In this document: piece after piece, positions 8,688-17,338 of the stretch
Layout of the letters: each line of letters opens with the position of its first letter
Position numbering within the stretch: position 1 is the first letter of the stretch
DNA from: Desulforamulus profundi
GTDB taxonomy: Bacteria; Bacillota_B; Desulfotomaculia; Desulfotomaculales; Desulfotomaculaceae
Length of the DNA: 64,000 bases
Assembly: GCF_002607855.1 (NCBI RefSeq)
Contig: NZ_AWQQ01000017.1
Coordinates: 97,556-161,555 of the forward strand
Direction: 5' to 3'
Notes under the pieces: generated by a model
The model's database searches: none
The model's input: only the letters and a program-made list of their open reading frames with translations
Told to the model about the DNA's origin: nothing
Translations under genes and position numbers: made by a program

Positions 8688-9976
8688 ATGCAGGGCACAT
8701 TAATCAAACATCTTGGAAAACATGTGGGCGAAGAAGTAACCATTCAGGGGTGGTTATACAACAAGCGCTCATCGGGGAAAATTCAGTTTCTTATTCTAAG
8801 GGACGGTACCGGACTGGTTCAGGGGGTTCTGGTAAAGAAGGAGGCCCCGGAACTTTTTGATATGGCCAAGGACATCACCCAGGAATCCTCCCTCCGGGTG
8901 AAGGGGATCGTCCGCGAGGAACCCCGTTCGGTGGGGGGTTACGAACTCACGGTGACAGGTCTGGAGATCATCAATCTGGCGGAGGAATATCCCATTTCCC
9001 ACAAGGAGCACGGGGTAGACTTCCTAATGGACCGCCGTCACCTGTGGATCAGGACACCCAGGCAAAATGCCATTTTGAGAATCAGGGCGGAGATTGAACA
9101 GGCCGCCAGGGACTTTTTCCATCAAAATGATTTCACCCTGGTGGACAGCCCCATCATTACGCCGGCAGCCTGTGAGGGAACCACCACGTTATTTGAACTG
9201 GACTACCACGGGGAAAAGGCCTACCTGTCCCAGAGCGGCCAGCTGTACAACGAGGCTTCTGCCATGGCGGTGGGTCGGATGTACTGCTTTGGCCCCACCT
9301 TCCGGGCGGAAAAATCAAAAACACGCCGGCATCTGATGGAATTCTGGATGATTGAAGCGGAAGCAGCCTTCTTTGATCATGAAGACAACATGAAACTGCA
9401 GGAAGAACTGGTTTACTTCATTGTCCAGCGGGTGCTGGAACGCAGGCGGCAAGACCTGGAGTTCCTGGGCCGGGACATCAGCAAACTGGAAGCCGTTCAA
9501 TTGCCCTTCCCCCGCCTCAGCTACACTGAGGCCGTGGAATTGCTCAAGAGCAAGGGAGAGGAATTTACCTGGGGTGACGACTTTGGGGCTCCACACGAAA
9601 CCATTATTTCCGAAAGTTTTGATGCGCCGGTCTTCATCCACCGTTTCCCCGCTGAAATTAAAGCTTTCTATATGAAACCGGACCCGGAAGATCCCAGGGT
9701 GGTGCTGGGGGCGGATTTGATTGCACCGGAGGGCTACGGCGAGATGATTGGCGGCGGCCAGCGCCTTGATGACCTGAAACTGCTGGAGCAGAGAATCGAA
9801 GAACATAAATTGCCCAAGGAAGCCTTTGAGTGGTACCTTGATTTGCGGCGCTACGGCAGTGTACCCCACTCAGGATTTGGCCTGGGGCTGGAGCGGACGG
9901 TGGCCTGGATTTGCAAGCTGGATCACGTGAGGGAAACCATCCTTATCCGCGTATGCTGTACCGGGTTTATCCTTAA
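8688..9976 (+). CDS. asnS: Asparagine--tRNA ligase (frameshift near the 3' end)
   Basis: This class II synthetase charges tRNA-Asn. An N-terminal OB-fold anticodon-binding domain ([17 protein letters not shown] near residue 17) is followed by the catalytic core with motif 2 [19 protein letters not shown] and motif 3 [13 protein letters not shown]. The ATG at 8688 is chosen because GAGGTGA precedes it and the family begins there; an in-frame extension upstream has no support. One C is missing in the CC at 9941-9942. Restoring it gives the canonical C-terminus [14 protein letters not shown] and a stop at 9974-9976, so the protein is about 429 residues. As this enzyme is likely essential, the shift is probably a sequence error. 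Confidence 0.95.
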
Positions 9977-9987
9977 AAAAGATACAA

Positions 9988-10024
9988 AAAACCCCCGGGG
10001 AGTTCACTCCGGGGTTAATCTATA
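9988..10024 (+). terminator. Terminator after asnS
   Basis: The inverted repeat AACCCC...GGAG / CTCCGGGGTT, with an imperfect middle, lies just after the corrected asnS stop. It is followed by an AT-rich but not strictly poly-T sequence. Confidence 0.55.
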
Positions 10025-10055
10025 AAATTACTATGCAAGCAGTAAAAAGACGGGA

Positions 10056-11178
10056 GTGAAAATAATGAACCTTCTTTTTGGTCCATTTACATTAAACGGT
10101 AAACAACTGAAAAACAGGCTGGTCTTTGCACCAACCACCACCAGCTTTGCTACCGAAAACGCCGAAGTGACCCCGGGACTGGTTGACTACTACCGGCAGC
10201 GGGCAGCAGGCGGCGTAGGCACCATTATTATGGAACCGGGGGTGGTTAGTCCCAGAGGGAAACTAACCTCCAAGTCCATGGGTATATACAATGATGAAGC
10301 CATCGATTCCTTGAGTGAAATCACCAAGATTTTTAAAGATAACGGGGTAATTGCCTTTATTCAACTGGCCCACTCCGGACCCCGGGGCAGGTCGTCCTTT
10401 TTAGGTGAAATGCCCGTATCTCCCTCTGCGGTTCCCTTCTTTAAAGATGAGCCTACCTATGAGCTTACGAAAGAGGATATTGATCATGTCGTAAAGGACT
10501 TTGTGGCCGGCGCCCTGCGGGCACAACAGGCCGGCTTTGACGGGATTGAACTCCATGCAGCCCATGGTTACTTGCTGAGTTCTTTCCTTTCACCCATCAT
10601 GAACCGGCGCACAGATGAATACGGTGGGTCCAATGCAAACCGGGCCAAGATTGTGGTTGACATTATTAAAGGCATCCGGGAGCAATTGGGAGACAAACTT
10701 CTGATTGGTGTTCGTTTTAACGGTAAAGAATATGGCGATCAAGGATTGGATCCTGCCGATGCTGTAGAGTTGGCGGGCATTTTTGAAGCTGCCGGGGCGG
10801 ACCTGCTGCATGTCTCCGCCCATGAGGTAGAAGTGCCGTCCTGGTGGGGATGGCGGCCATACCGGCCACATCTGCTCCGGGGAAAAATGAGCCTATGGGC
10901 ATTATTTAAGTTACGCGCACCAGGTCAAGGAGACCGTAACAATCCCGGTCATTGCCGTAGGCAAATTAAATAACCCGGAGGTGGCCGAAAGAGCGCTGGC
11001 TGAGAGGGACTGTGACCTGGTGGCTTTGGGCCGCAGCCTGATTGCGGACCCCAACTGGCCCAATAAAGTCCAATCCGGCGATACTCCGGACCAATGTCTG
11101 TACTGCAATACCTGTTTTAAGGGAATTACCCAGGGTGGTTTGATCTGTACGGTAAACAAGGAATTAAAAGCGAAGTAA
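10056..11178 (+). CDS. NADH:flavin oxidoreductase, old yellow enzyme family (two frameshifts)
   Basis: This is an FMN-dependent TIM-barrel oxidoreductase of the OYE family. The N-terminal half carries KNRLVFAPTTTSFAT, the substrate/FMN motif IQLAHSGPRGR, and ELHAAHGYLLSSFLSP with the catalytic His-His pattern. The C-terminal end includes the phosphate-binding LGRSLIADPNWPNK and the cysteine motif CLYCNTCFKG, typical of members carrying an iron-sulfur cluster. Two one-base losses, one between 10833 and 10850 and one in the T-rich 10901-10907, split the frame. Restoring both gives a continuous protein of about 374 residues. It is shorter than two-domain dienoyl-CoA reductases and lacks their NAD(P)-binding domain. 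The substrate is unknown. Confidence 0.82.
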
Positions 11179-11183
11179 TGGAT

Positions 11184-11213
11184 TAAGCCTGAAATTTCAG
11201 GGCTTCTTTTTAT
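11184..11213 (+). terminator. Terminator after OYE gene
   Basis: The inverted repeat AAGCC-TGAAATTTCA-GGCTT is followed by CTTTTTATT, directly after the OYE stop codon. Confidence 0.75.
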
Positions 11214-11327
11214 TCGTTGTGGTTAATTTAAAATTACGGCAGGTTAAAAAACTGTAAACTCGGTTGCACCAATACAGGCAGTGGGTTATAATGGGCACAT
11301 GTCGGGCATATCAAAAGGAGGTTTTGC

Positions 11328-11744
11328 ATGGCGAAAATACTGCACGCTAAATATATGGCCAAATGTATCGGCTGTTACTCCTGTATGCTTGCCTGTGCAA
11401 GGGTGATAAAGCATAGTTTTTCTCTTTCTAAATCCGCCATTCAAATCCATACAGCCGGGGGCTTGCAAAGCCGTTTTCTGGCGGATATTTGCCGGGGCTG
11501 CAGTGACCCGGCCTGTGCCAGGGCCTGCAACTGCGGCGCACTGCTGCCCCGGTCCGGCGGCGGGGTGCGATTCCTCCCCGATAAATGCATGGGCTGCCAG
11601 GACTGTGTGGAGGCCTGTGTGGTAAAAACTATCCGGTTTGACCATGAAAGCAACAAACCGATCATCTGCATCCAGTGCGGCACCTGTACCCGTTTTTGCC
11701 CCCACCAGGTGATTACGATGGAGGTGAAAAACGATGGGTGGTAA
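11328..11744 (+). CDS. 4Fe-4S ferredoxin-domain electron-transfer subunit for AOR
   Basis: This 138-residue iron-sulfur protein has a GCYSCMLAC motif near residues 14-22, a CRGCSDPACARAC motif, a CMGCQDCVEAC motif and CIQCGTCTRFCP near the end. This is enough for about four [4Fe-4S] clusters. Its arrangement resembles the small subunit (AorA/BamC-like or HycB-type) that passes electrons between an aldehyde oxidoreductase and ferredoxin or another acceptor. The ATG lies 7 bases after AGGAGG. Its stop overlaps the start of the aldehyde oxidoreductase by 11 bp, so translation is coupled. Confidence 0.88.
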   Translation: MAKILHAKYMAKCIGCYSCMLACARVIKHSFSLSKSAIQIHTAGGLQSRFLADICRGCSDPACARACNCGALLPRSGGGVRFLPDKCMGCQDCVEACVVKTIRFDHESNKPIICIQCGTCTRFCPHQVITMEVKNDGW

Positions 11745-13460
11745 GCGAATTATGAAAGTGCTGGATATCGATTTAACCAATCAAAAGGTTGAGACCATCC
11801 GGCGGGAAGACCTGGCCCCTTATATCGGGGGAATCGGGGTGGCGGCCAAGCTGTTTTCCGAGTTGGTCCAACCGGATAAAGACCCCCTGGACCCGGAACA
11901 GCCCATCATCTTGGCCAACGGCCCCATGTCCACTATTTTTCCGGTGGTCACCAAAACGGTGGCGGTATTCCACTCCCCCTTACCGGAGAGTGGGGCGAAA
12001 GTTATGCCGGCATGCGACTGGCCCTGGCCATGCGTATGAGCGGCTTCCAGGCCATCGTCATACGAGGCAAAGCGGCACGTCCCATTTATCTATCCATCGG
12101 TCACCAGGGGGTACGTTTTAAAGACGCTTCGGCCCTCTGGGGGCTTTCCGTATCCGAGACAGGGAGCATATTAAGGAACCTGGAACCCGGCCGGGGGCAC
12201 CGCAGCTGCATCCGCATCGGACCTGCCGGGGAGCAAGGCGTCCGTTTCGCCAATGTTAATGTGGATACCTACCGCCATTTCGGTCGGCTCGGTTTAGGGG
12301 CCTTATTTGGCTCGAAAAAATTAAAGGCCCTGGTTATCTACGGAGAAATAGAAGAAAAAATTGAAGACTTTGCCAAATACAACAACGTTTATAAGGAGAT
12401 CTATAACCGGTCTGTTACCACCGATATCATGGATAAATACCATGGCCTGGGCACCTCCATTAACGTAAGCGGTTTGAATCATTTAAACGGGCTGCCCACA
12501 AGAAATTTGCAGCAGAGTTCCTTTGAACATGCCGAAGCCATCAGCGGGGAAGCCTTTGCGGAGCAAAGTCTGGTCCGGAAGATGGCCTGTTCCGGCTGCC
12601 CGGTAGGGTGCATTCATATCGGGCTGCACCGCAGGGAATTCGGCCCGGGTTACGACTATGAGTCCAAAAACCTTTCCTATGACCATGAGTTAATTTTCGC
12701 CCTGGGTTCCTTCCTGGGCATGTCAAGCCAGGATAAAATCTATGAAATGATTGATGCCGTGGAGGAACTGGGACTGGATGCCATCAGCGCCGGTGTTTTG
12801 CTGGGCTGGGCGACCGAGGCCTGCCAAAGGGGCATCATCAGCCAGGAACAGCTGGGCGTCAAACCGGAATTTGATCAAGCCGGCCCATACCTGGAAATTT
12901 TAAATAGAATTGTCCAGCAGCCCGATGAACTGTACCGGACACTGGCCCTGGGCGCCTTTGCCGCTGCCCAAAGGTACGGCGGGCAGGAATACGCCATGAC
13001 CCTGGGGAAAACTGAGATTGCCGGCTATCACACGGGCTATGCCAATATTCTGGGCCAGGCGGTGGGGGCCAGGCACAGTCACCTGGACAATGCAGGTTAT
13101 TCCGTGGACCAGAAGTTAAAGGACAAATCTCCGGAGGAGAAGGTGGCAGCCTTAATCAAGGAAGAAAAATGGCGCAATGTTTTAAACTGCCTCACCATCT
13201 GTCTCTTTGCCCGGGAAATCTACCAGGCAGACACGGTCATCGCCGCCCTGGATTCCATTGGCATTCCCACCACAGTCGAGGAACTGGAGAAACTGGGCCA
13301 TGACATTTTTGAGATCAAGAATGCCACCAGAACGAAATTGGGCTTTGGGTTAAACGATCTGGAGGTTCCCCAGCGCTTTTTTGAGACCACCAGCCTGACC
13401 GGGAAATTGGAAAGAGAACAATTGGAGGAAATGGTAACGATTTATCAAAACAAACTATAA
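11734..13460 (+). CDS. aor: Tungsten aldehyde ferredoxin oxidoreductase family protein (frameshift at 11975-11979)
   Basis: This cytoplasmic enzyme family oxidises aldehydes to acids, or reduces acids, with a tungsten bis-pyranopterin cofactor and one [4Fe-4S] cluster. The N-terminal pterin-binding domain is clear. The GEWGESYAGMRLALAMR segment is restored when one C is added to the CCCCC run at 11975-11979. The cluster motif is CSGCPVGC near residue 290, and the distal cysteine is in NCLTICLFARE. The corrected length of about 575 residues is close to the usual 600. The overlap with the upstream ferredoxin-type gene indicates a two-subunit enzyme. The natural aldehyde cannot be deduced. The homopolymer position of the break suggests a sequence error. 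Confidence 0.9.
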
Positions 13461-13482
13461 AAGCTGCTTTTGAACAAAGTAA

Positions 13483-13512
13483 GGCCAGAGATAACCTCTC
13501 TGGCTTTTTTCT
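13483..13512 (+). terminator. Terminator after aor
   Basis: The perfect stem GCCAGAGA/TCTCTGGC with a 5-nt loop is followed by TTTTTT. It lies 23 bp after the aor stop codon. Confidence 0.9.
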
Positions 13513-13579
13513 TTCAATCCGGTTATTTAGCTCGAAATAAAATACTGATTAAACTAGGATTTCATTTACAGGGCTAACG

Positions 13580-13930
13580 CTAGCCAGGAAGGTTTGACTT
13601 ACCTGTTTGGGAAGAGTTTTTTCCCCTGGCTAAAGAAGCAAATATTCCTACGAAGCAAATGACGGTAAATACCATAAAGACTGTTTTGGTGCCTTTTAAC
13701 AGCAGGTCCACCGGGGCCTGGCTTAGTTTAACATTGCCCACATAGACGGCCAGCAGCAAGGTAACAATGGCCATACTCACTGCTGACTGGGAATTATACC
13801 CCAGGACAACCTGAAAATAAAGTGAAAGTAAAAAACCCACGGCAAAGGTTGCGCTGTAGTTTCCCCTGGCGCCGGCCCACTCCCCTTTTAATTTTGTTAA
13901 CGTTAACGTTAAGAATAAGACAGCCAACGT
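13580..13930 (-). pseudogene. Membrane protein fragment (C-terminal part)
   Basis: On the minus strand the sequence encodes about four hydrophobic segments, including LAVLFLTLTLT, FAVGFLLSLYFQVVLGY, AVSMAIVTLLLAVYVG and TVFMVFTVICFVGIFASL. The frame runs on into the opposite-strand DUF4130 remnant, where it is no longer convincing, and no start with a binding site is visible. It is best read as the 3' part of an unrecognised integral membrane protein cut at about 13930. The family is not recognised. Confidence 0.45.
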
Positions 13931-13935
13931 TTGCG

Positions 13936-14216
13936 CCCATTGAACCGGACCACAATGTCGTCGGCCTGGTGGCGGCCTCATTTTGTACAGCGGCTGGCAG
14001 ATCAAAATTGGATCATCCACGACCTGAAGAGGGGTTTGGGTGCTGTCTATAACCAGAGAGAGTGGTTTATTACAAATCTGGATTTACCCGGTCACCTTCT
14101 CTATGAAGAGAATGAGACCCTTTACCAGCAGCTGTGGAAACAGTATTTTGCCAGTACTGCCATTCAGGACCGGGTAAATCCCAGGCTGCAGCGTCAGTTT
14201 ATGCCTGCCCGTTATT
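13936..14216 (+). pseudogene. DUF4130 (TIGR03915-type) protein remnant
   Basis: The reading begins at FAPIEPDHNVVGLVA and continues in another frame as HFVQRLADQNWIIHDLKRG, then REWF and LYQQLWKQYFASTAIQDRVNPRLQRQFMPARY. These are C-terminal motifs of the DUF4130 family, whose full members work beside a radical-SAM partner and are thought to act in DNA metabolism. The N-terminal half is missing and there is an extra base near 13970. The 3' end runs into a terminator. The gene is truncated at a junction with an opposite-strand membrane-protein fragment, so it is a true remnant rather than a mere base error. Confidence 0.6.
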
Positions 14217-14226
14217 CAATAAATGC

Positions 14227-14263
14227 AAAAGAGTCCACACCACCGGGGTGCGGACTCTTTTTG
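14227..14263. terminator. Bidirectional terminator
   Basis: The stem AAAAGAGTCC.CACC / GGTG.GGACTCTTTTT lies between the DUF4130 remnant and the convergent minus-strand zinc-ribbon gene. It has T-runs in both orientations. Confidence 0.8.
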
Positions 14264-14264
14264 A

Positions 14265-14477
14265 TTATTCAGTTTGGTCGTCACGGTCTATATGAAAATG
14301 GTTGTGATGAATCTTTATTCTATGTTTAATCCCACATTCCGGGCAGGACAGAACTTCACCGTCTTTAAATCGAACTTCACCGATGTGCTTGTTGCAACAG
14401 ATAACTTCAATGCCGATAAGGGATCCGTCATTTCTCTGGTTGACCCTGTAACCGCAGCTAGGCTTTTGAGTTTCCAT
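14265..14477 (-). CDS. Small zinc-ribbon-like protein, 70 aa
   Basis: This 70-residue protein has a cysteine pair pattern ICCNKHIG...SCPECG (about residues 27-48) and a histidine-rich tail HRIKIHHNHFHIDRD, suggesting that it binds a metal such as zinc. An extra cysteine lies near residue 8. The ATG at 14477 on the minus strand follows the binding site AAGGGGGATGATT. It ends at a bidirectional terminator. No named family is recognised, and its function is unknown. Confidence 0.7.
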   Translation of the reverse strand: METQKPSCGYRVNQRNDGSLIGIEVICCNKHIGEVRFKDGEVLSCPECGIKHRIKIHHNHFHIDRDDQTE

Positions 14478-14785
14478 CGTTAATCATCCCCCTTGTCGTG
14501 ACTTTATTATAACTTCTTCATAATTGCTAAAATTCCTGCCTTTCCACAATGTTGAATTGAGTTTTGGTAATAAATTTAAAAAATATACATAGTTTTACCA
14601 TTTTCTTAGAACTTTTATAATTACTTAACATAATAGAAGTTTATTCCGCTTATTTATATCTATTAGGATAGTGGGGTGAATATTCTATTAATTTTATTTG
14701 TGACAATTTCGACAAAACCCCTTTTAATAATTTTTGTTTTTTGTTATTGATATATCAACTAAATTAAAAAGGGAGTGATGAAGAG
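14478..14785. other. AT-rich intergenic region between divergent genes
   Basis: This stretch lies between the divergently transcribed zinc-ribbon gene and the winged-helix gene and should hold both promoters. It is strongly AT-rich. I see no clear -35/-10 pair of good spacing and no conserved RNA element. Confidence 0.4.
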
Positions 14786-15403
14786 ATGAAAAAAGCCTTA
14801 ATCAATCCTTATGTTGTCAAGCAAATTAATACTACAGCCGTACAAAAACCAGTGCCCGGGACGGAAGTTAGTTTTTACATGAACAATGATTTGGCCACTG
14901 CTTTTGTCAGTGATAATTTCTTAACCATCAGCAGGCGAGAATTAGACATGATGGTACTGGGAAAAGTCAAATACATTTTATTTAAAAATTATCAACCGGA
15001 TATGACCAAGCAAATCAGAATTCTCACGGATTCTTTGACAGAGATCGATTACTGGCCCCAGGTGACGCAGGGAGAATTGGAGCTTTGGAAAGCTTATAAA
15101 AAACTTTCACTCTATCATAGTTCGGAATCGACCAAAGACCATTTGCTGAAAATGTTGTTTGAGCAGCAGAAAACGGAGCCAGGTCTTGCCATCAGTGTTG
15201 CCAACCTGGCAGCAAAGATGAATACCAGCCGCGCTGTTCTCGTACCCGAAATACTTTCTTTAGAAGAAGCAGGAATGATCGAAAGAGCAGGCGATAAGAA
15301 CTTTGTGCATGCTTCCGATTGGATTAAACTTACCCAAATGGGCGATCGTTATGTAGATGAAAACTTTATTATCGGCGGTATTAAGGTGAAACTTCAAAAG
15401 TAA
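14786..15403 (+). CDS. Hypothetical protein with C-terminal winged-helix-like region, 205 aa
   Basis: I do not recognise this protein as a named family. The C-terminal half (about residues 120-205) has helix-turn-helix spacing. It includes ISVANLAAKMNTSRAVLVPEILSLEEAGMIERAG, followed by a wing-like segment, and resembles a transcription regulator or adaptor. The N-terminal half is a mixed alpha/beta region with no motifs. The ATG follows GGGAGTGATG. It is monocistronic, with a good terminator immediately after. The role is unknown; regulation of a nearby gene is possible. Confidence 0.7.
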   Translation: MKKALINPYVVKQINTTAVQKPVPGTEVSFYMNNDLATAFVSDNFLTISRRELDMMVLGKVKYILFKNYQPDMTKQIRILTDSLTEIDYWPQVTQGELELWKAYKKLSLYHSSESTKDHLLKMLFEQQKTEPGLAISVANLAAKMNTSRAVLVPEILSLEEAGMIERAGDKNFVHASDWIKLTQMGDRYVDENFIIGGIKVKLQK

Positions 15404-15415
15404 CCTGGTGTGTTA

Positions 15416-15447
15416 GCAAACCTACTGCATGTAGGTTTGTTTTTTTG
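15416..15447 (+). terminator. Terminator after winged-helix gene
   Basis: The stem AAACCTAC/GTAGGTTT with a 5-nt loop is followed by GTTTTTTT. Confidence 0.9.
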
Positions 15448-15612
15448 CTGTCATAATGATAAAATATTATGGATGATAGAAAAGCTAAGGTTTCCGCTAA
15501 AGGCGTGGCGTACCCACAGGGCACAAGTAAATCAAGCTTTTCTGATGTTATAATAGAGCTAGGATGGAAGGATGACTGGATAATTTTAAATCACCTTCCA
15601 GTAACAAACCAC

Positions 15613-15640
15613 TTGATTTACGGTGAAAATCCAGTATAAT
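15613..15640 (+). promoter_or_regulatory. Sigma-A type promoter for rnpB
   Basis: TTGATT at 15613-15618 and TATAAT at 15635-15640 are separated by 16 bp. They lie about 14 bp before the 5' end of the RNase P RNA, so this is the likely housekeeping promoter. Confidence 0.8.
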
Positions 15641-15653
15641 TAGTTATTGTCGC

Positions 15654-16069
15654 AAGTTTTTTAGACTGTCAAAGTACAGCGGGTAGTCGCTGTTCCGTGT
15701 CAACGGAGCAGAGGAAAGTCGAGACACGCACACTTTGCTGATGAAGCTAAAGGCCGCAAGGGGCCAAGAGGCCACGGCAGGTGTAAAATGGTGCCCGGCG
15801 CAAGCCGGGGCAGGGTGACCTGACGACGGTGAAAGCAACTCTCTGAGTGGCAAGTAACCATAAAGTGCCACAGAAACAATGTCACCGGGCGACCGGTGAG
15901 TGCAAGGGTAAACTCCACCAGCGTGCAACCCAAATAGGCAGGGGCGTTTTGTCACCTGCGGGTAGGGGCACCTCGCACCGGCGAGGAAGGAGAGATCCTC
16001 TCCTTAGATAGATGACTACTAAAACAGAATCTCGCTTACGGCTGTATCTTTGGCAATTTTATAAAACTT
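15654..16069 (+). ncRNA. rnpB: RNase P RNA
   Basis: This is the catalytic RNA of RNase P, which matures tRNA 5' ends. The universal segments are visible: GAGGAAAGTC in the 5' third, ACAGAAAC near the middle, and the 3' AGATAGATGACTACTAAAACAGAA segment family (positions 16006-16029). A long P1 helix forms from AAGTTTT...TGTCAAAG.TACAGC at the 5' end and GCTGTA.CTTTGGCA...AAAACTT at the 3' end, and it defines the gene boundaries. A consensus promoter lies immediately upstream and a tRNA gene follows. Open frames on the opposite strand here are shadows of the structured RNA. Confidence 0.93.
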
Positions 16070-16165
16070 GGTATGTTAAAAATTATTAAAATTGGACTTG
16101 CACACTTCAACAAACTGTGCTACAATAACTTTCGTCGGGATGAGGTCCCGGTTGCAACAGAAAAT

Positions 16166-16240
<75 letters not shown>

Positions 16241-16244
16241 AGTA

Positions 16245-16288
16245 AATCAAGCCTTTGCAGGTAGTGCTGCAAGGGCTTTTTGATTAAA
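16245..16288 (+). terminator. Terminator after tRNA-Ala
   Basis: The inverted repeat AATCAAGCC.TTGCAG / CTGCAA.GGCTT.TTGATT follows the tRNA within 5 bp. Confidence 0.75.
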
Positions 16289-16318
16289 ATGTAGCAACCG
16301 TATAGCAATTGAAAGAAA

Positions 16319-16359
16319 ATGAAAAGGGGAAGCCCGTTATTGGGCCTCCCCTTTTTTGT
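16319..16359 (+). terminator. Strong terminator hairpin
   Basis: AAAAGGGGA.GCCC pairs with GGGC..CCCCTTTTTT, followed by more T-runs. It marks the end of the tRNA transcript or of a lost gene. Confidence 0.75.
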
Positions 16360-16484
16360 ACTTTTTTGGGAACTTTTTTAGAAATATTTTTGTCCGGTGA
16401 AGTTGTTGTGGTCGGGGCGGCAGCTTCAAGCCAGGCGGATATTTTTCCTGGCCTCCGGCCATTTTATGGCTGTACACATCTAGC

Positions 16485-16650
16485 AACATTTTTGTCAGCC
16501 TTTACGCCAACAGCGCCGTGAGTGAAGCGGCTCACGGCACAGAAGTGTACCATTATCCGGGGAGCGTGCCAGGCCAAAGGCTGGCTGCTTGTATTCAGGA
16601 CAGGTTAGTGGCGGAACTAAAGACCGCCGACCGGGGCGTGAAGGAGGTCA
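16485..16650 (+). pseudogene. N-acetylmuramoyl-L-alanine amidase (Amidase_3) fragment
   Basis: The frame reads NIFVSLYANSAVSEAAHGTEVYHYPGS and then RLAACIQDRLVAELKTADRGVKE. These are the central motifs of zinc-dependent amidase family 3, used in phage lysis or spore cortex remodelling. The normal zinc-ligand histidine in the SIHANS motif is tyrosine here, and both the N-terminal strand and the C-terminal part are absent. The fragment is followed by a YvrJ-like small frame, which suggests debris of a prophage lysis cassette. It cannot be a working enzyme. Confidence 0.7.
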
Positions 16651-16654
16651 CGAC

Positions 16655-16744
16655 ATGGAAGAAATGGCCCGTCTGGTGGCAACCTACGGTTTTCCCATGG
16701 TCGTGGCCTTATTCCTGCGCAAGAAAACCGGATTAATACGCTAG
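16655..16744 (+). CDS. YvrJ-like small phage protein, shortened
   Basis: A 29-residue product has the pattern MEEMARLVATYGFPMVVALFL, which is the start of the YvrJ family of small single-helix phage-associated proteins. Normal members have about 45-50 residues, and here the frame stops soon after the membrane helix. AAGGAGG lies 8-14 bases before the ATG. With the amidase fragment just upstream it points to a prophage lysis-region remnant. It could also be a degraded copy with no function. Confidence 0.45.
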   Translation: MEEMARLVATYGFPMVVALFLRKKTGLIR

Positions 16745-16913
16745 CACTTAAAAGAGGGCGCATGTATCGTTTCGTAGCGATACACCTGCTAGCGCGTTTT
16801 GGAAGGCATAGTAAAGAATTAGAAGTTGACAAGCAATGATGAATTATATATATTTAAATAGTCAGATATTTGATAATATGATTATTTAAATTATAGAGAT
16901 AATAAGAGTAAAT

Positions 16914-17233
16914 CGGAATTTCTAAAAGAACTAGTGAACATTATTTGGAAGTCAAAAAAGCGGTCGAAGCAGGTTACTGGGGGATATACCGCTACAATCC
17001 GGCGCTGAAAGATATGGGGAAAAACCCGTTCAGCTTGGATTCCAAAGAACCCACAGCCGACTTTAAGGAATTCCTCATGGGCGAAGTGCGTTATTCCTCG
17101 CTCAAGCAACAATTCCCTGACCAGGCCGAAGCGCTGTTTGACAAAACGGCCCAAGATGCGGCTGAAAGGTTAACGGTTCGCAAAATTATATGGGGAAGCA
17201 CTGTCCGAAGCGGCTGCCGCTAAAGAATAATAA
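16914..17233 (+). pseudogene. Pyruvate:ferredoxin oxidoreductase C-terminal fragment
   Basis: The frame begins at GISKRTSEHYLEVKKAVEAGYW and continues with YRYNPAL, NPFSLDSKEPTADFKEFLMGEVRY and LKQQFPDQAEALFDKTAQDAAERL. These are the last hundred residues of NifJ-type PFOR. Everything upstream of this segment is missing. One base in the A-run near 17180 is wrong, and the corrected tail would end LYGEALSEAAAAKE. It is a remnant left next to the hydrogenase cluster, perhaps from an insertion or recombination at this point. Confidence 0.8.
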
Positions 17234-17338
17234 AAAAACTACCGATATCAGTTGAAGTGGCAACCATGCTTGTAAAAGCGTGGGTGCCGTTCTTGTTACA
17301 GGTAGATTCTATAATACAATTATTTTGGGGGTTTGGGT

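Noticed and set aside
15644..15955. Minus-strand frames of 77-103 codons
   Set aside because: They lie opposite the RNase P RNA, whose structure explains the sequence.
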